Made by a program: the position numbers and the translations under genes
Part shown: piece after piece, positions 52,790 to 64,000 of the stretch
Layout: each line of letters opens with the position of its first letter
Position numbering within the stretch: the stretch's first letter is position 1
NCBI GenBank assembly: GCA_003260075.1
Contig: QLIY01000289.1
Coordinates: forward strand, 1-64,000
Length of the DNA: 64,000 nt
Direction: 5' to 3'
Source of the DNA: Phallusia mammillata
Lineage: Eukaryota; Chordata; Ascidiacea; Phlebobranchia; Ascidiidae
Notes under the pieces: generated by a model
The model's database searches: none
Told to the model about the DNA's origin: nothing
What the model saw: only the letters and a program-made list of their open reading frames with translations

Positions 52790-54009
52790 TTAATGTGGAA
52801 CATACTTTAGGGTTTCTTTGGACTTCTTCTGATTTCTGAATCGTATAGCCAGCCAAACACCAAGCATCTGAAAACCAAATATAGAAATAACGTTGCTGGG
52901 TATGAACCCCAACTGTACCTTCTATATTCCAGCATGTTCCCTTATCAAACAATGTTATGGAAGAAAAAACATATTTGGTAAGAAGCAATTTGCCAAACAA
53001 AGTCTACAGTCTTAAACAACAGCTATCTGGCAAGGTTTAATTTCCTGTGTACCCCAATCCTCTTTCCTATCACAGGTGATTAGCTTCTAAGGCCCTCTTG
53101 TCTGGTCCAGCCAACATTTTTTTGCCCCAGCCATGATTTACTCACGTTGGTGAAACCAGTCAAGCTGGGACCTAAAATTGGAGTTTAACAGGAAAAGAAA
53201 CCCTGTTGGATAGTTTCAGGCGCCAGAAGATTTTTGTTGCCATGCATTCTCTTCAAGCAAAATAATCGAAATAAATCCAGCTTAAGACTGATCAAAAATG
53301 AAAAATAAACAAAAGAAAAAATAATATATACCTCAGTAAACCTCAAAAATAGTCCAACACTCCCTATTACTTCAAACTCATGACTGATTTGTTTTGAAAT
53401 GACATCACAACAAGTTTTGCATGTAAGGTTGTTGTCAGTAATTACTGTTGGAGGTCGGCAATAGCCATGCTGAAAAAGGAAAATGCTCATTCAGACCAGA
53501 ATTTACAATAGATATAGAACAGTCTGGCACTACCAATATGTACCACTTCTTGGTGATAGGTTGTTGTTAACCCTTGTTTGTTAACTTAAATTTTTGGCCA
53601 TGTACTCTTTGTTAATGTTACTTTAACCATTTTTACACGTTTTTACACATAATTTAAGATGATTTGGTTAGTGACAACCTTCATACATTTTTCAGCATTG
53701 TTTGTTTTCCAACCACAGCACACAAAGTAACTTTCAGCATCTCTAATTGCATTGTTGATTACAATAGCATCAGTTGAGTGCATCCATACTTTTTCCAATC
53801 TATTTTTCTATTTAAACAGAGTATATGCTTGTAAAACAGCACAACTATAAAAGTAGAATAAAATGTTTCTAAATTGTCACAATAATAAGCCCTTGCTGGT
53901 TACACTAGCCAATATGGCCAATCTTTCATCACCAGATGCACTAACGAGACCTTATAGGTCAGGGGTGGGCAACCTGCGGCCCGCGGGCCACAGGTAGCCC
54001 TTGATTAAA

Positions 54010-54071
<62 letters not shown>

Positions 54072-55816
54072 TGACAAACAAGCCCAATTATTGTATATTT
54101 TTGAGCAGATTAGTGCGCCTGGTGCTATTTTTCTGCGACCTGACAATAGGCTGCGAGAATCAAATGCGAATTTTATTTGTAGTAAGGCATTTTTGGTATG
54201 CAAGGAAGTAAAATCACCGAGTGTCATAAAAAGGTGCGGCCGCAATCTAATTATTGCAATTGTATTTGGCCCCACAGTGACAAAGGTTGCCCACCCCTGT
54301 TATAGGTCAAAAGAGTTTTCACTGTCTGCAGCTAATCATTTATATATTGGCTACCATGCTTTTACATTAATAAGTCCTTGCATTTCAGCTTTTAGCAAAA
54401 ACCTGACCACTTACCACTTTTTCCTCTTGTGTAGAAGCTATAAATGCAGTTGATACCGAATATTGAGTGACTGACAAAAGCGACAGTACTACAATGTACT
54501 GAACGTTGCACCATTAAGGAACTGCTTCACATAATTGACACAGTTTACTCAAAAACACTGCTTCCCAGTTTATCTACAATATGGCTTTAAGGCATATTAC
54601 ACTCACAATTAAAACAAACTAAAATAAAGAATCTTTAAATATTTATGCCCGTTGTCAAAATTTAATAATTTGAGGTAGGGGGGGGGGTATGGTAGACACA
54701 GTTTACTCAAAAACACTGTTTCCCTGTTTATCTACAGTATGACTTTAAGGCATATTACACTCACAATTAAAACAAACTAAAATAAACAATCTTTAAATAT
54801 TTATGCCCGTTGTCAAAATTTAATAATTTGAGGTATTTTCTGGACAAATCCAGTTAATAACATAAATTATAACGTCAGTGGTGAGATTCAATTTTTTTGT
54901 CAGCCGGTTCTATCACAAAAGTCATATTTTTCAGCCGATTCTGTTACAAAAATTCATTGACAGTAACCAGTAATGCTAACCGGTTCCCTGATCTCATAAA
55001 ATTTTGTGAGATGGTTCTATAGAACCGGTGCGAACTGGCTGAATCCCACCACTGGTTAAAGTGCATAGGGTCACAAGTTGCAAAGGCGTTAAAAATTGTC
55101 AGGTTAATTGCATAAAAAACCTAGAAAATTTATTGGATTATTAACCAAATTTGTATTTTAGAATAAGAAGACATGAATGTTGTTACAAGTTAATTAGCAA
55201 GTGCATTATTCCGAAGTAAAAATCATTGCTTGTCCATGATGAAGCATATTGAAAGAAACATTAAAAAAAGGATACAATCATTAGCAGGACCTGGTGATGC
55301 CTAATACTAGCAAATAACGGGGGGGGGGGCGAAGTAAAAATCATTGCTTGTCCATGATCAAGCATATTGGAAGAAACATTAAAAAAAGATACAATCATTA
55401 GCAGGACCTGGTGATGCCTAATACTAGCAAATAACCCCAGAATGGATGTAAAAAACAAAAATACTTCAAAGAAAAAATAAGGAACTGAACCTATGAAAAA
55501 CATTTACAACATTAATGAAAAAACATTTAAAGACACATAAATGTTGAAAAGCCAATGTAAAACTTACATTGTGGCAAGTCAATGATACGTATTGCTTTTA
55601 TACAATCCCATTACAATGAGACCGAACGATATGAGCTGTAAAAACAAATACAAAGGTTAACATTTTTTCACAGTGTAACGCTACAATAATGGTACAATAT
55701 GACTTAGTTTAAAAACAACCTGTGTTGTTGTGTATCTTTGATCACTGCAAGCTTACCACAAGCAGAATATTCAGCAAAATCAGAAAGATCCTTGAACCAT
55801 TAAATGCACTGAACAT
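52790..55816 (-). CDS. TSPAN31: TSPAN31/TSPAN13-like tetraspanin, 7 exons
   Basis: Exons: 55757-55816, 55568-55635, 55393-55490, 54415-54498, 53679-53807, 53332-53469, 52790-52867; about 217 aa. Tetraspanins organise membrane microdomains. TM1 is SRIFLILLNILLVLISFGLI. TM2 ends LFASIRHHQVLLMI, continuing into TM3 (YIVVLSLLSVTQYS). The large loop has FVCCGW with the CCG motif, then YCRPP and CKTCCDV. TM4 is EVIGSVGLFLRFTEMLGVWL and the tail RFRNQKKSKETLKYVPH. RHHQVLL and TEMLGVWLAIRFRNQK are hallmarks of the TSPAN31 group. Exon 2 has a stop in all frames; one T fewer in the TTTT run at 55596-55599 (one A fewer in the mRNA) restores frame and phase, so a base error or a real frameshift is present. 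The start may extend upstream through 55862. Confidence 0.85.
53960..54299. mobile_element. hAT MITE nested in a fold-back repeat
   Basis: Termini CAGGGGTGGGCAACCT and GGTTGCCCACCCCTG, with GCGGCCCGCGGGCC inside the left end. Perfect 8-bp duplication TTATAGGT (53952-53959 and 54300-54307). It contains a 61-nt poly(G) at 54010-54070 and lies in the TSPAN intron between exons 4 and 5. Confidence 0.9.
54010..54070. repeat. 61-nt poly(G) tract
   Basis: G run inside the hAT element. No duplicated flanks. Confidence 0.8.
54540..54835. other. assembly join in TSPAN intron 3
   Basis: G10 at 54678-54687 between two near-identical copies of about 140 bp. Confidence 0.85.
54881..55054. mobile_element. 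hAT-like MITE, CAGTGGTGGGATT family (copy 3)
   Basis: Begins CAGTGGTGAGATTCAA and ends TGAATCCCACCACTG. Target duplication is not clear (ATAACGT versus GTTAAAGT). Colinear with 11452-11630. Confidence 0.7.
55210..55440 (-). other. assembly duplicate of the 3' part of TSPAN exon 3
   Basis: G11 at 55319-55329. A truncated exon copy (55276-55318) lies left of it and the full exon (55393-55490) right of it. Confidence 0.85.
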
Positions 55817-58490
55817 TTTGCTTTCAATCAAATTCCACACAACAGGAGTAGGAAGATATCTCTGAAAAATACATAAACTAGGCTCAGAAAATAACTACAA
55901 GCTTAGTGTTACTGGTATAGTAACAGTTCATTTCAATTTACCATCCTTTATACATCAAACATTTCCAGCAAACTTTACCTTAGGCCTGCAGGCATCAATT
56001 AATTGTGATAATATGAGTAAATTGCTATCATTTGGGCAGCCTCTGGCAATTAACATTTTTTCATGTCTGGGTTTTTGTAGTCTGTGTCTTGCAGCATGGA
56101 AATGCTTGGTGAATCGGTTTGATTAAGTGCCTTTAATAGAGCTGGCATGCTACACTTGTTCCACTCTACAAAATATCCGCCATTCTACAAAAAAATCCTC
56201 TAGTTATTCAAGACATGCACAAATTTATTGAACATTGTTTTTGGAATCTTGGATTGGCAGTTGATAGTAAAATCACATTAAAAACAAATTTTTGGAAGCT
56301 GAATCTTTTTTTAGTGTCAATTTTATGTTGTAATTGGTTATTAGGACAACAAGCACATTTCAAATGAACCTATGTTTCTTCAAATTAGTCAACCAGGCCG
56401 GAAAAAAATAGCAAAAAGTTATTCTTTTAATACGTTCACATGCTTTATGACAAAATTAAAACACCTGATGTCCTTTAGGCAGTAGCAGGACACACATGGC
56501 CACAACACCTCAACGAATGCCAACTACAACCTGAACAAAAAGCGCTATTTCAGTTTGGTGTTTGGACCACATAAAAGACGAACTTTTTAATTACATGATA
56601 ACAAATTACCATTTGTACCGAAATGTACCGAAACCTTTGATTTGTTTACCATAAAGACTTACACCGTTCTCCAATTCCCAAACAAACACCTGGTTTGTGG
56701 TTTCTTTTGCAGGGTATTCCCCACTAGGGGGGGGGGCCACCGTTTTCCAATTCCCAAACAAACAAACACCTGGTTTGTGGTTTCTTTTGCAGGGTATTCC
56801 CCACTATGGGGGACTTTTGCATCTAAATCTATAGAAATGACTTTTTTTGTTTGTTTGAGCAAGTCGAAAAACTTACTTGTTGGGATGGAACACAATCTTG
56901 TTATGGATAAAATAAAATTCCAGTCCGAAGCTAATATTCATCATTTGCTTTGATAAATTACATGTCTGAATAGGTTGTCAAAAACAAAAAAAAACAAAAA
57001 AAAATTAACATAGACCGATTTAAGCACACTGGTCATAAACTAAGTTTGTTTTATCATATTTAAGCATCGATTGGGGGGGGGGGTTAACATAGACACTGGT
57101 CATAAACTAAGTTTGTTTTATCATATTTAAGCATCGATTGGATGGCAGAAGGGGTGAATAGAATAAAAAGAAGGAGTGTTCCTGCTTCTTGTCAGGATTC
57201 CCAAATTTTGTTTTTATTGCTGACTTCTGCACTTGGGCAGTCAAGCGAAAAGCAATTATTGCACGCAACAGACATTGGAGACGAGAAATTAAGAAGCTAG
57301 TCGGTAAGATTATTAATGAGTTTTTAGTTTATTTTTACTTATGTGTGAGGTTTATGTTCACTATTAATTGAAAAATTGACTAATGTAAAAGTCACAAAGA
57401 AGGTTTTAGTTTAATTTCACACACAGTATAGTTTGGGAGACGCATGTCAAATGTCAACCAATACTTTTTCAGATTTTTTACCTGATCGACAAGTGAACAG
57501 AGTCTAGATCTAGACGCTTGGGACTGCGACCCCATACCTATTTATGAGTCAAGTTTTACAAATAATGAGTTATGAAGTGATATTGAATTGTAGTTCCTGT
57601 TTCTCGCTTACAAATTCCCAGGAATTCATCCATAAATCTCGTGTCGATTTCGAACTACTCACTCTAAAGAATTACATAAAATAATTCTACAAAAAACTGC
57701 AAACGAATATCTTACCATGTTTGTTTTGTATTTTGTAAAACATATGCACCGAAGAATGCCCTGGACATATCGGTGGTGGTACTACTACATAGTAAATACT
57801 GCATGTTAGGACACGCTAAGCATTTTTAATGACACACATATACTTTGCGGAAACTATAATTTGTGGGCCTTTGAAAGCGGTTTGAGCTATTTGGGTTGGG
57901 GTGAGGGTATGCAATTTAAATAACACTACAACCCGATCTCATTTACCCTTGTTGGGGTTTATATTCTCATATTCCACAAACCATGCAGTATACTATGCGG
58001 TGTACGGGTGTACCATGCAGTGTTTAGTACCACCCAGGCCATATTGTTATCTTTTGCTTTTCAGTTCTGTGGGGGGGGGGCATTCCACAAACCATGCAGT
58101 ATTTAGTACCACCCAGGCCATATTGTTATCTTTTGCTTTTCAGTTCTGTTGCCACAAACCTCATGTGTTTATTCTCAATCTTAAATATAAAGTAAGAAGT
58201 TGCTTAATTTATTAAACATACTTTAATTATCACATCAAATTCCTGAGACCCTAAGCAACAGTCTCTTAGCCTTTTTTATTGCTGTTTTGACAACAAAAAA
58301 CATAAAGTCTACAAAAATGCATCATTTTTTGATGAAAAACACTGTTTGTTTTATGTTTAAGCAGTTACTGCATTTAGAAATTCACCAAACAAAAAAAGAG
58401 CTAGAAAATGACTTGAATCTTGAACTATTAAAAAGATATCGGAAGCGCTGATATTTGAAAGTTTTGGTAAAATTGTTGTGTGATGCAAAC
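55817..58490. other. head-to-head intergenic region, TSPAN / BLTP3
   Basis: No supportable gene. Joins at 56727-56736, 57073-57083 and 58071-58080, each between copies of 40-100 bp. A SINE fragment (GCTTGGTGAATCGG) lies at 56104-56160. An acceptor at 55863 on the minus strand may mark a 5' non-coding TSPAN exon. An open stretch at 57189-57303 is unrecognised and not called. Confidence 0.5.
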
Positions 58491-61400
58491 ATGGCTGGAT
58501 TAATCAAGAAACAGATTTTAAAGCATCTGTCAAAGTAAGTTTGTGAAATAAATACAATATCATGTTTTGATCATGTTGTAACTTTGATAAATCGTCAGTA
58601 TGGTGTATATTTACTTTTGAACATCTCCACTTTTTAATTTAGCTAGTATTAAAAAAATTTGTTTCCAGGTTTGCCAAAAATCTTTCAGCTGATAGTATTC
58701 AACTGAGCACTTTACGTGGCGAGGGTGAATTGTCCAATCTTGAACTAGACTGCGTCGCCATACAAAACCTAATCAACCTACCGACATGGCTTCAAATTAA
58801 CCACGCAAAATGCAATAAAGTGCATGTGAAGGTATAACACTAATATAGCAGTACATATAATGTTGCTGTCAGACATATTATAACTCTATAGTAGATTTTA
58901 AGGTACTTAAAACAACATAGTTTCTGTCTGTGATACGCTAAATTTTTGTTTCTGAGGGAAATTTTAACCAAATTAGCTTTTTTGAGAAGAACTTTTGATG
59001 GAATAAAGCTGTTAAATCTAAACTTTTTACAGCCCACAAATTTGCCTAACATTTTACATTAACCAACAATCTAGTTATCCTTGAAATATTTTAGGCAATT
59101 GATGTTTGTACATGTGTTACAATGTGTCTTTAAGTCCGAGCGTTTTAAGAGGCATTAAGTGATTAATTATATAGTTGGTTTGTGTATAATTGGAAATATT
59201 AACTTCACAGACCAAACAAGTTTTCAGCAATGTCACATCATTACTGAAAACTAAACTCGTAACGGATCTTATGTTATGTGATGAGTTTCTAATTGTTACG
59301 TTTATTTTACTATATGAATAAAATTGGTTTTGTGTCTATGTTTAGATATAAAAAGCAGATTTTAATTTCGCTTTTATTTTAGATACCATGGACAAAACTT
59401 AAAGGAACTGCAATTACTATTGTAAGTTTTTTGTGACAATAAACTTACTTTATTCAATGTCTGTTCTAAAATTAACATTTTTCTTTTTCATCTTCAGTTT
59501 CTTGATGCCGTCGAGTTGGATATGGTTACTTGTGAAAAGCCTCGGCCCCCTAATGGACCATCTCCCATCGAGGCATCAGCGTCAAGGTAAAATAATGAAC
59601 ATACTTGTGTATGTATAATTGTATATGCTTGGAAAGCTAGCTGGGTTAAGTGTAACCTCCTTGCAAGCCTGGTATACTGTGAAAGTGGTTGTCAAAATGC
59701 GTGTCACTAGTGTACATGAAAGTTTTTCTAGTGGTGTCTGCAAAACAGATTTAAGATAAAATGATGGTTTAGGCAAGAATTTTTAGATCATGTTATTTGT
59801 GCTATAGTTGATTATAAATGGTTTTGCCCATGTCTAGCTTGGGACATAACACCCACAATATGCAAAAGAAACAAAAGAATAACTAATCTGTGTCAATTTT
59901 TTCTGTCTTTATTGTTTATGTTATGAGGTTTTATCACATTTTCTTGGCATAGGTAATATATATGCCAACAATGTAATGTTAAATGGTTGATTAGATGAGG
60001 ACACTATACATGGACTTGAAATACATGGATTTATTCATTAACATAATTGCCGAGAAACTGGTATATATCAGTGCACTGATGATGACAATAGAGATTGTTG
60101 AAACGTCTGCATGATGTATTCTATATACAACAGTTCTTTGGCAGTTATGTTTATGATTAAATTGATTAGATGAGATTTAGATATAGCAGCTTCATAGCAG
60201 TGGACTTTGGTACTACACTGACATTTTAAACGCAATTTGCCTACACACACATGACATCTGTGTCTGGCCCTAAAGGAATAACTAAATCACTTAGTCAATA
60301 TTTTAACATTTTGTGGCCTGGGGGGGGGGACAGCTTCATAGCAGTGGACTTTGGTACTACACTGACATTTTAAATGCAATTTGCCTGCACACACATGACA
60401 TCTGTGTCTGTCCCCAAAGGAATAACTAAATCACTTAGTCAATATTTTAACATTTTGTGGCCTATAAAAAGTCCCACTTGAGCAAGTTGTTAACGCAACA
60501 TGTTAATATCTTCTTAGATTTTAGTTCACTTTTTTGACTAACATTTCTGCTTTTCAGTGGAGATTTGAGTTATGGATTTATACAAAAAGTTTTGGAGGGA
60601 ATCGCTCTTCGGATTAATTCCATCAGTGTCAACTTTTCTTCTGCTGTATTTAAAGCTGAATTTCAGGTTATTTTTTTTTCATAGTCACAACACAGATACA
60701 AATATATATTTTAAGTTTGCTGTGATAATTCTGCTGTTACATATTACACTAAAACTGAGATGCACCTGTTTTACACATTATGGCATGAAATCTTTGCCAC
60801 TGGTCAATATTCAGAAAATTTACGTTTACAAAACTGCTTTGATTTATCTAAATATTGTTATCTAAAATTGATTTATCTAAAAAAAAAACAGTAAATATTT
60901 TGTTGTTTAAATTTTATGTATTTCATACACATTTTATTTTTTCTAAAATTTTTTTTACTCTTTTCTTGGTCTAGCTTTCCCAATTATTGGTATACAGTAC
61001 TGATCCAGATGGCAAACAAGCAGATTTGCGATTTACGAGGATATTGAACAAAGAATGTGGACAGGTTGGTATTACAGCTGCAACAAAAATGTGTATGTGA
61101 AACTGCTTTTGGCCATAAATTGTTTGTTCCATTGATGCTAAATGCTTTTCTCTGTGTAAAATAGAGAAAGTATCTGAATATTCACTATAAATAACATAAT
61201 TGTATACAAGGGCCACAAAAAGGCTGTTCATATCCTTGTTCAATTAAGTTTCGCAAGTATTAAGAAAACACAATAGACTTACTTGTATGCTTTGACCTTT
61301 TTTGACATGTCATGCTGTACAGCGTTTTACATTGACTGAATGAATCTGTGTATTTTGGGTCAGATTTTTGATGGCCATAAGTCAACAATGCCAGTCATAT

Positions 61401-64000
61401 GAGTTATATCATGTGGTGCACACTTTGACCATCTGATTATGATTTGTTTAGTTCAGTGGTTCCCAAACTTTTTTCTTTTAAGGCGCATTTTAGAAAAAAC
61501 AAAAATTATTTGGCGCACTTCGAACATTTGAATAATTTTTTTAGCTGACAAAGGCACTAACTATGAGGTCATAAAGCCGCTATACAGGTCACTCTCATAG
61601 TTAAATAGCCTAGTTGAACATCTCAGAGACGTGGAGCATGTTGGCCTAGTGGTCTAAGCACCTGGTACTACTACTCTACTTGATTGATTTTAATTTCAAT
61701 ATTTTTTGCGGCACACCTAATGACATCTCGTCGCATAGTTTGGGAACCACTGGTTTAGTTGCTCAACAAACCTCATTAACTGACCATGAACCTTAACTGG
61801 TCACTGCTATAATAGTATGTTCAGAAAAAATGTAAACATAACGGTTAGCTGTTTTAACTTCCGAATTTCTTAACTGTAGTTTTGTGGGTAAAAATTTTAT
61901 CTTACTATATTTAATTGTAATAACTTGTATTTAAAATCTGTCGATGCCAATAGGTGAAACATATACTTTCTTTAGCATTATCGACTGATTGTGTTTCTTT
62001 GGAAACTTGTTTCCATATTTAGAGTTATACTTAGGAAAAAAACAGTGATCGTAGTTAAGTATGCTGCCTGTCAGGGGTCAGATACTACTCAATCGATTGA
62101 TTCTAACTTGTGTTTAACTTTTAATTTACCTGTCAGCCAACACAAAATTAACTGTTTTTTCAACAAATATAACATCTAAATCGATCACCACAAAGCACGT
62201 TAATTGTAAACCTGTTTTTTGTTACCATTTTGCTTTCTAAAGTAGCACAATGATCTACATCAAATCGTTCGTAGTTAAAATGTGGCATTTTTGTTCTAGG
62301 TCCTTACATTCAAGAAAGTAACATGGCAGACAATGCGGATTGCAGTGGACAGTGCGACATCTTCAGTCGGAAGTGGACTTACAACTCCAATAAGACTCAT
62401 CACTAACCAAGCCCAGATAAAAATTGTGCTACGCAGAAAGGTGAGTGTTGAAAAAATTACCTCGCAACCAAAAATGAAAAATTTTCATGGTATAGCATAG
62501 AGATTTAATTTTACTTGATGTCCAGGCTATACGCTTTTTAGTTTTGCAAATATTTTTAGCTAAATGCTGAGGTTTAGAATAGTATTTGACTATAGATATA
62601 CTGGCGTTTTTAAGAGGAAAACTTTTGAGAAAGAAGCAATTAAATACATGACATTGGGACAGAAACTTGTGTCATTCTCAAATGAAATAAATGTAAAAAA
62701 CCTGAAGTGAATGTTTTAACAAAACAAAAATTACTCTATTTTTTTGTCAAAAATGATTTGTTAAAACTAGAAAAGATGTGAGTTTGGTGTTCTGTTAACA
62801 CCATTATGCAATAATGTTGATTTTAAAGCGGGGGGGGGGGTTTGGACAGAAACTTATGTCATTCTCAAATGAAATAAATGTAAAAAACCTAAAGTGAATG
62901 TTTTAATAAAAAAAAATTACTCTATTTTTTTGTCAAAAATGATTTGTTAAAATTAGAAAATACGTGCGTTTGGTGTTCTGTTAACACCATTATGCAATAA
63001 TGTTGATTTTAAAGCACTTGTGCGCAGCACTTGATGACAATGGCACTATTAACACGCAGTGTATCAAGTCTAGTGTCTTGTCAGGCAATTTCCTTGAATT
63101 AGCATAATTGCTATACATGTGACATTGTAAATGCAAAGCACTGTGCTGCTTAAGCAGACAGCAATCAATGCAAGGCTTTGTTGGAACTACTTTCAACGAA
63201 ATTTTGTCGATAATCTTACTCGGATTGTAAAACGTCTGTTTAAGTGGTCTCAAATGCACCCTTATAAATATTTAATGGATATTTTTGTTTTCTTAATTGA
63301 TTGCAGCCAAATCAATCCATTCCCATTCCCATTGTTTATTTGTATTCAAATATATTTTAGCTTTTATACTGGAATTACTGTTAAGGTAACCACTGACATT
63401 TATCTAAATAGCTTGCTTATATATATATTTTGAGATATTTATGGTAAACGTCCCGTGTATATAAAAACAAACTATCATTACATTTTGTGAACATTTTTTT
63501 TCATTTATTTATATCATATTGCAATTGTTGCTTTTTTTTAACCCAATCATTTTCCTAGAAATCATGACAGTATAGAACCCCCTTCACATTAATGCAAACT
63601 AACTATCTTTGAATTTCCATGTCATATAGTCAGGGTTGCCATACCGTCCTTTTTTCTAAGATTTGTCCTTATTTTGAAGGGCAGTGTCTTAGAAAAATGC
63701 ATTGTCCTTTTTTCTTAGAAATGTCCTTATTTTGATTTGTGTTTTTATTTTGTCTTATTTTCAACATTTACTAGTCAAATCCTTGCTACAAGTAACATAA
63801 ACCTATAGACCTGAGCTGCCAGGAGATGTACAAAGTATTTTCTACGAACAAGGTGTTGCTGGAATGAATTGTTTCTGGCCAAAATACTACATATGATATG
63901 TCATGGCTCGTATAAATGCAAAGATTTGTTCAAAAACGTTTGTTTCTATTCATATGAAAATTTCATTTTTCCATTATCCCTATTTTTGGTTTCAAGTCGA
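58491..64000 (+). CDS. bridge-like lipid transfer protein BLTP3 (UHRF1BP1/UHRF1BP1L family), N-terminal part
   Basis: Seven exons in the window: 58491-58534, 58669-58831, 59383-59421, 59498-59586, 60558-60666, 60975-61064, 62300-62440; 225 codons, all phases consistent. The gene continues past the right edge. It starts MAGLIKKQILKHLSKFAKNL and continues STLRGEGELSNLELDC, LPTWLQI, IPWTKLK, CEKPRPPNGPSPIEASAS, YGFIQKVLEGIALRINSI, LRFTRILN, VLTFKKVTWQTMRI and IRLITNQAQIKIVLRRK, closely following the vertebrate family. This is the chorein/VPS13-like N-terminus of a hydrophobic-groove protein that bridges membranes and moves lipids, also linked to endosome traffic. Vertebrates have two paralogues; I cannot say which this matches, and a single ancestral gene is likely. 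Confidence 0.93.
60025..60165. mobile_element. fold-back element with hammerhead-like core, family 3
   Basis: Arms (AACATAATTGCC.GAGAAACTG and CAGTTCTTTGGCAGTTATG) pair. The centre is CTGATGA (60076-60082), stem ACAAT/ATTGT with AGAG loop, GAAAC (60100-60104), then a short hairpin ACGTC/GATGT and GTATATA/TATATAC outer pairing. In BLTP3 intron 4. Confidence 0.6.
60185..60465. other. assembly join in BLTP3 intron 4
   Basis: G10 at 60320-60329 between two copies of about 135 bp. Confidence 0.85.
61454..61752. mobile_element. hAT MITE (299 bp)
   Basis: Begins CAGTGGTTCCCAAACTTTTT and ends AGTTTGGGAACCACTG. Perfect 8-bp duplication GTTTAGTT (61446-61453 and 61753-61760). In BLTP3 intron 6. Confidence 0.92.
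62441..64000. other. BLTP3 intron 7 to the window edge
   Basis: No exon seen. G10 at 62830-62839 joins two copies of about 175 bp. An imperfect 32-bp direct repeat (GTCCTTTTTTCT..GA.AT) occurs at 63646 and 63703. Confidence 0.5.

Overview
The window looks like nuclear DNA of an invertebrate animal. It is AT-rich, has many GT-AG introns, carries deuterostome/metazoan orthologues (MRPS22, MSL2-like, GCC2, TSPAN31-like, BLTP3/UHRF1BP1-like, a Src-type tyrosine kinase), and holds small non-autonomous transposons. Close same-strand gene packing and very high heterozygosity would suit a tunicate such as Ciona, but that is inference.

The assembly is the first thing to understand. About 37 runs of 10-11 G (or C), plus two single n, each sit between two near-identical copies of 50-800 bp. 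These are overlapping contig ends, apparently the two haplotypes, that were linked by a G10 spacer instead of being merged. They duplicate and break exons; taking one copy per join restores the reading frames. The spacers are C10 from the N gap at 27821-27985 to about 41.5 kb, so that piece was reversed when placed.

Layout: 700-930 (+) last exon of an unidentified gene. 1113-5845 (-) Src-type kinase (SH3-SH2-kinase). 6682-11966 (+) MRPS22. 12261-13368 (+) short MSL2-like RING protein. 13701-31735 (+) GCC2, an 18-exon golgin with a GRIP-type end. 34822-46386 (-) unrecognised four-TM protein. 48952-50889 (+) BTB protein with a conserved but unnamed C-terminal domain. 52790-55816 (-) TSPAN31-like tetraspanin. 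58491 to beyond the window end (+) start of the lipid-transfer protein BLTP3. MRPS22, MSL2-like and GCC2 lie head to tail about 300 bp apart and may form an operon-like cluster. The kinase/MRPS22, four-TM/BTB and TSPAN/BLTP3 pairs are head to head.

Introns and spacers carry hAT-type MITEs with readable 8-bp target duplications, a tRNA-headed SINE family, a pogo-like MITE, a hairpin-ended element caught in both occupied and empty allelic states, and fold-back elements whose centres read CTGATGA-hairpin-GAAAC, the core of a hammerhead ribozyme. The last two are the most interesting candidates here.
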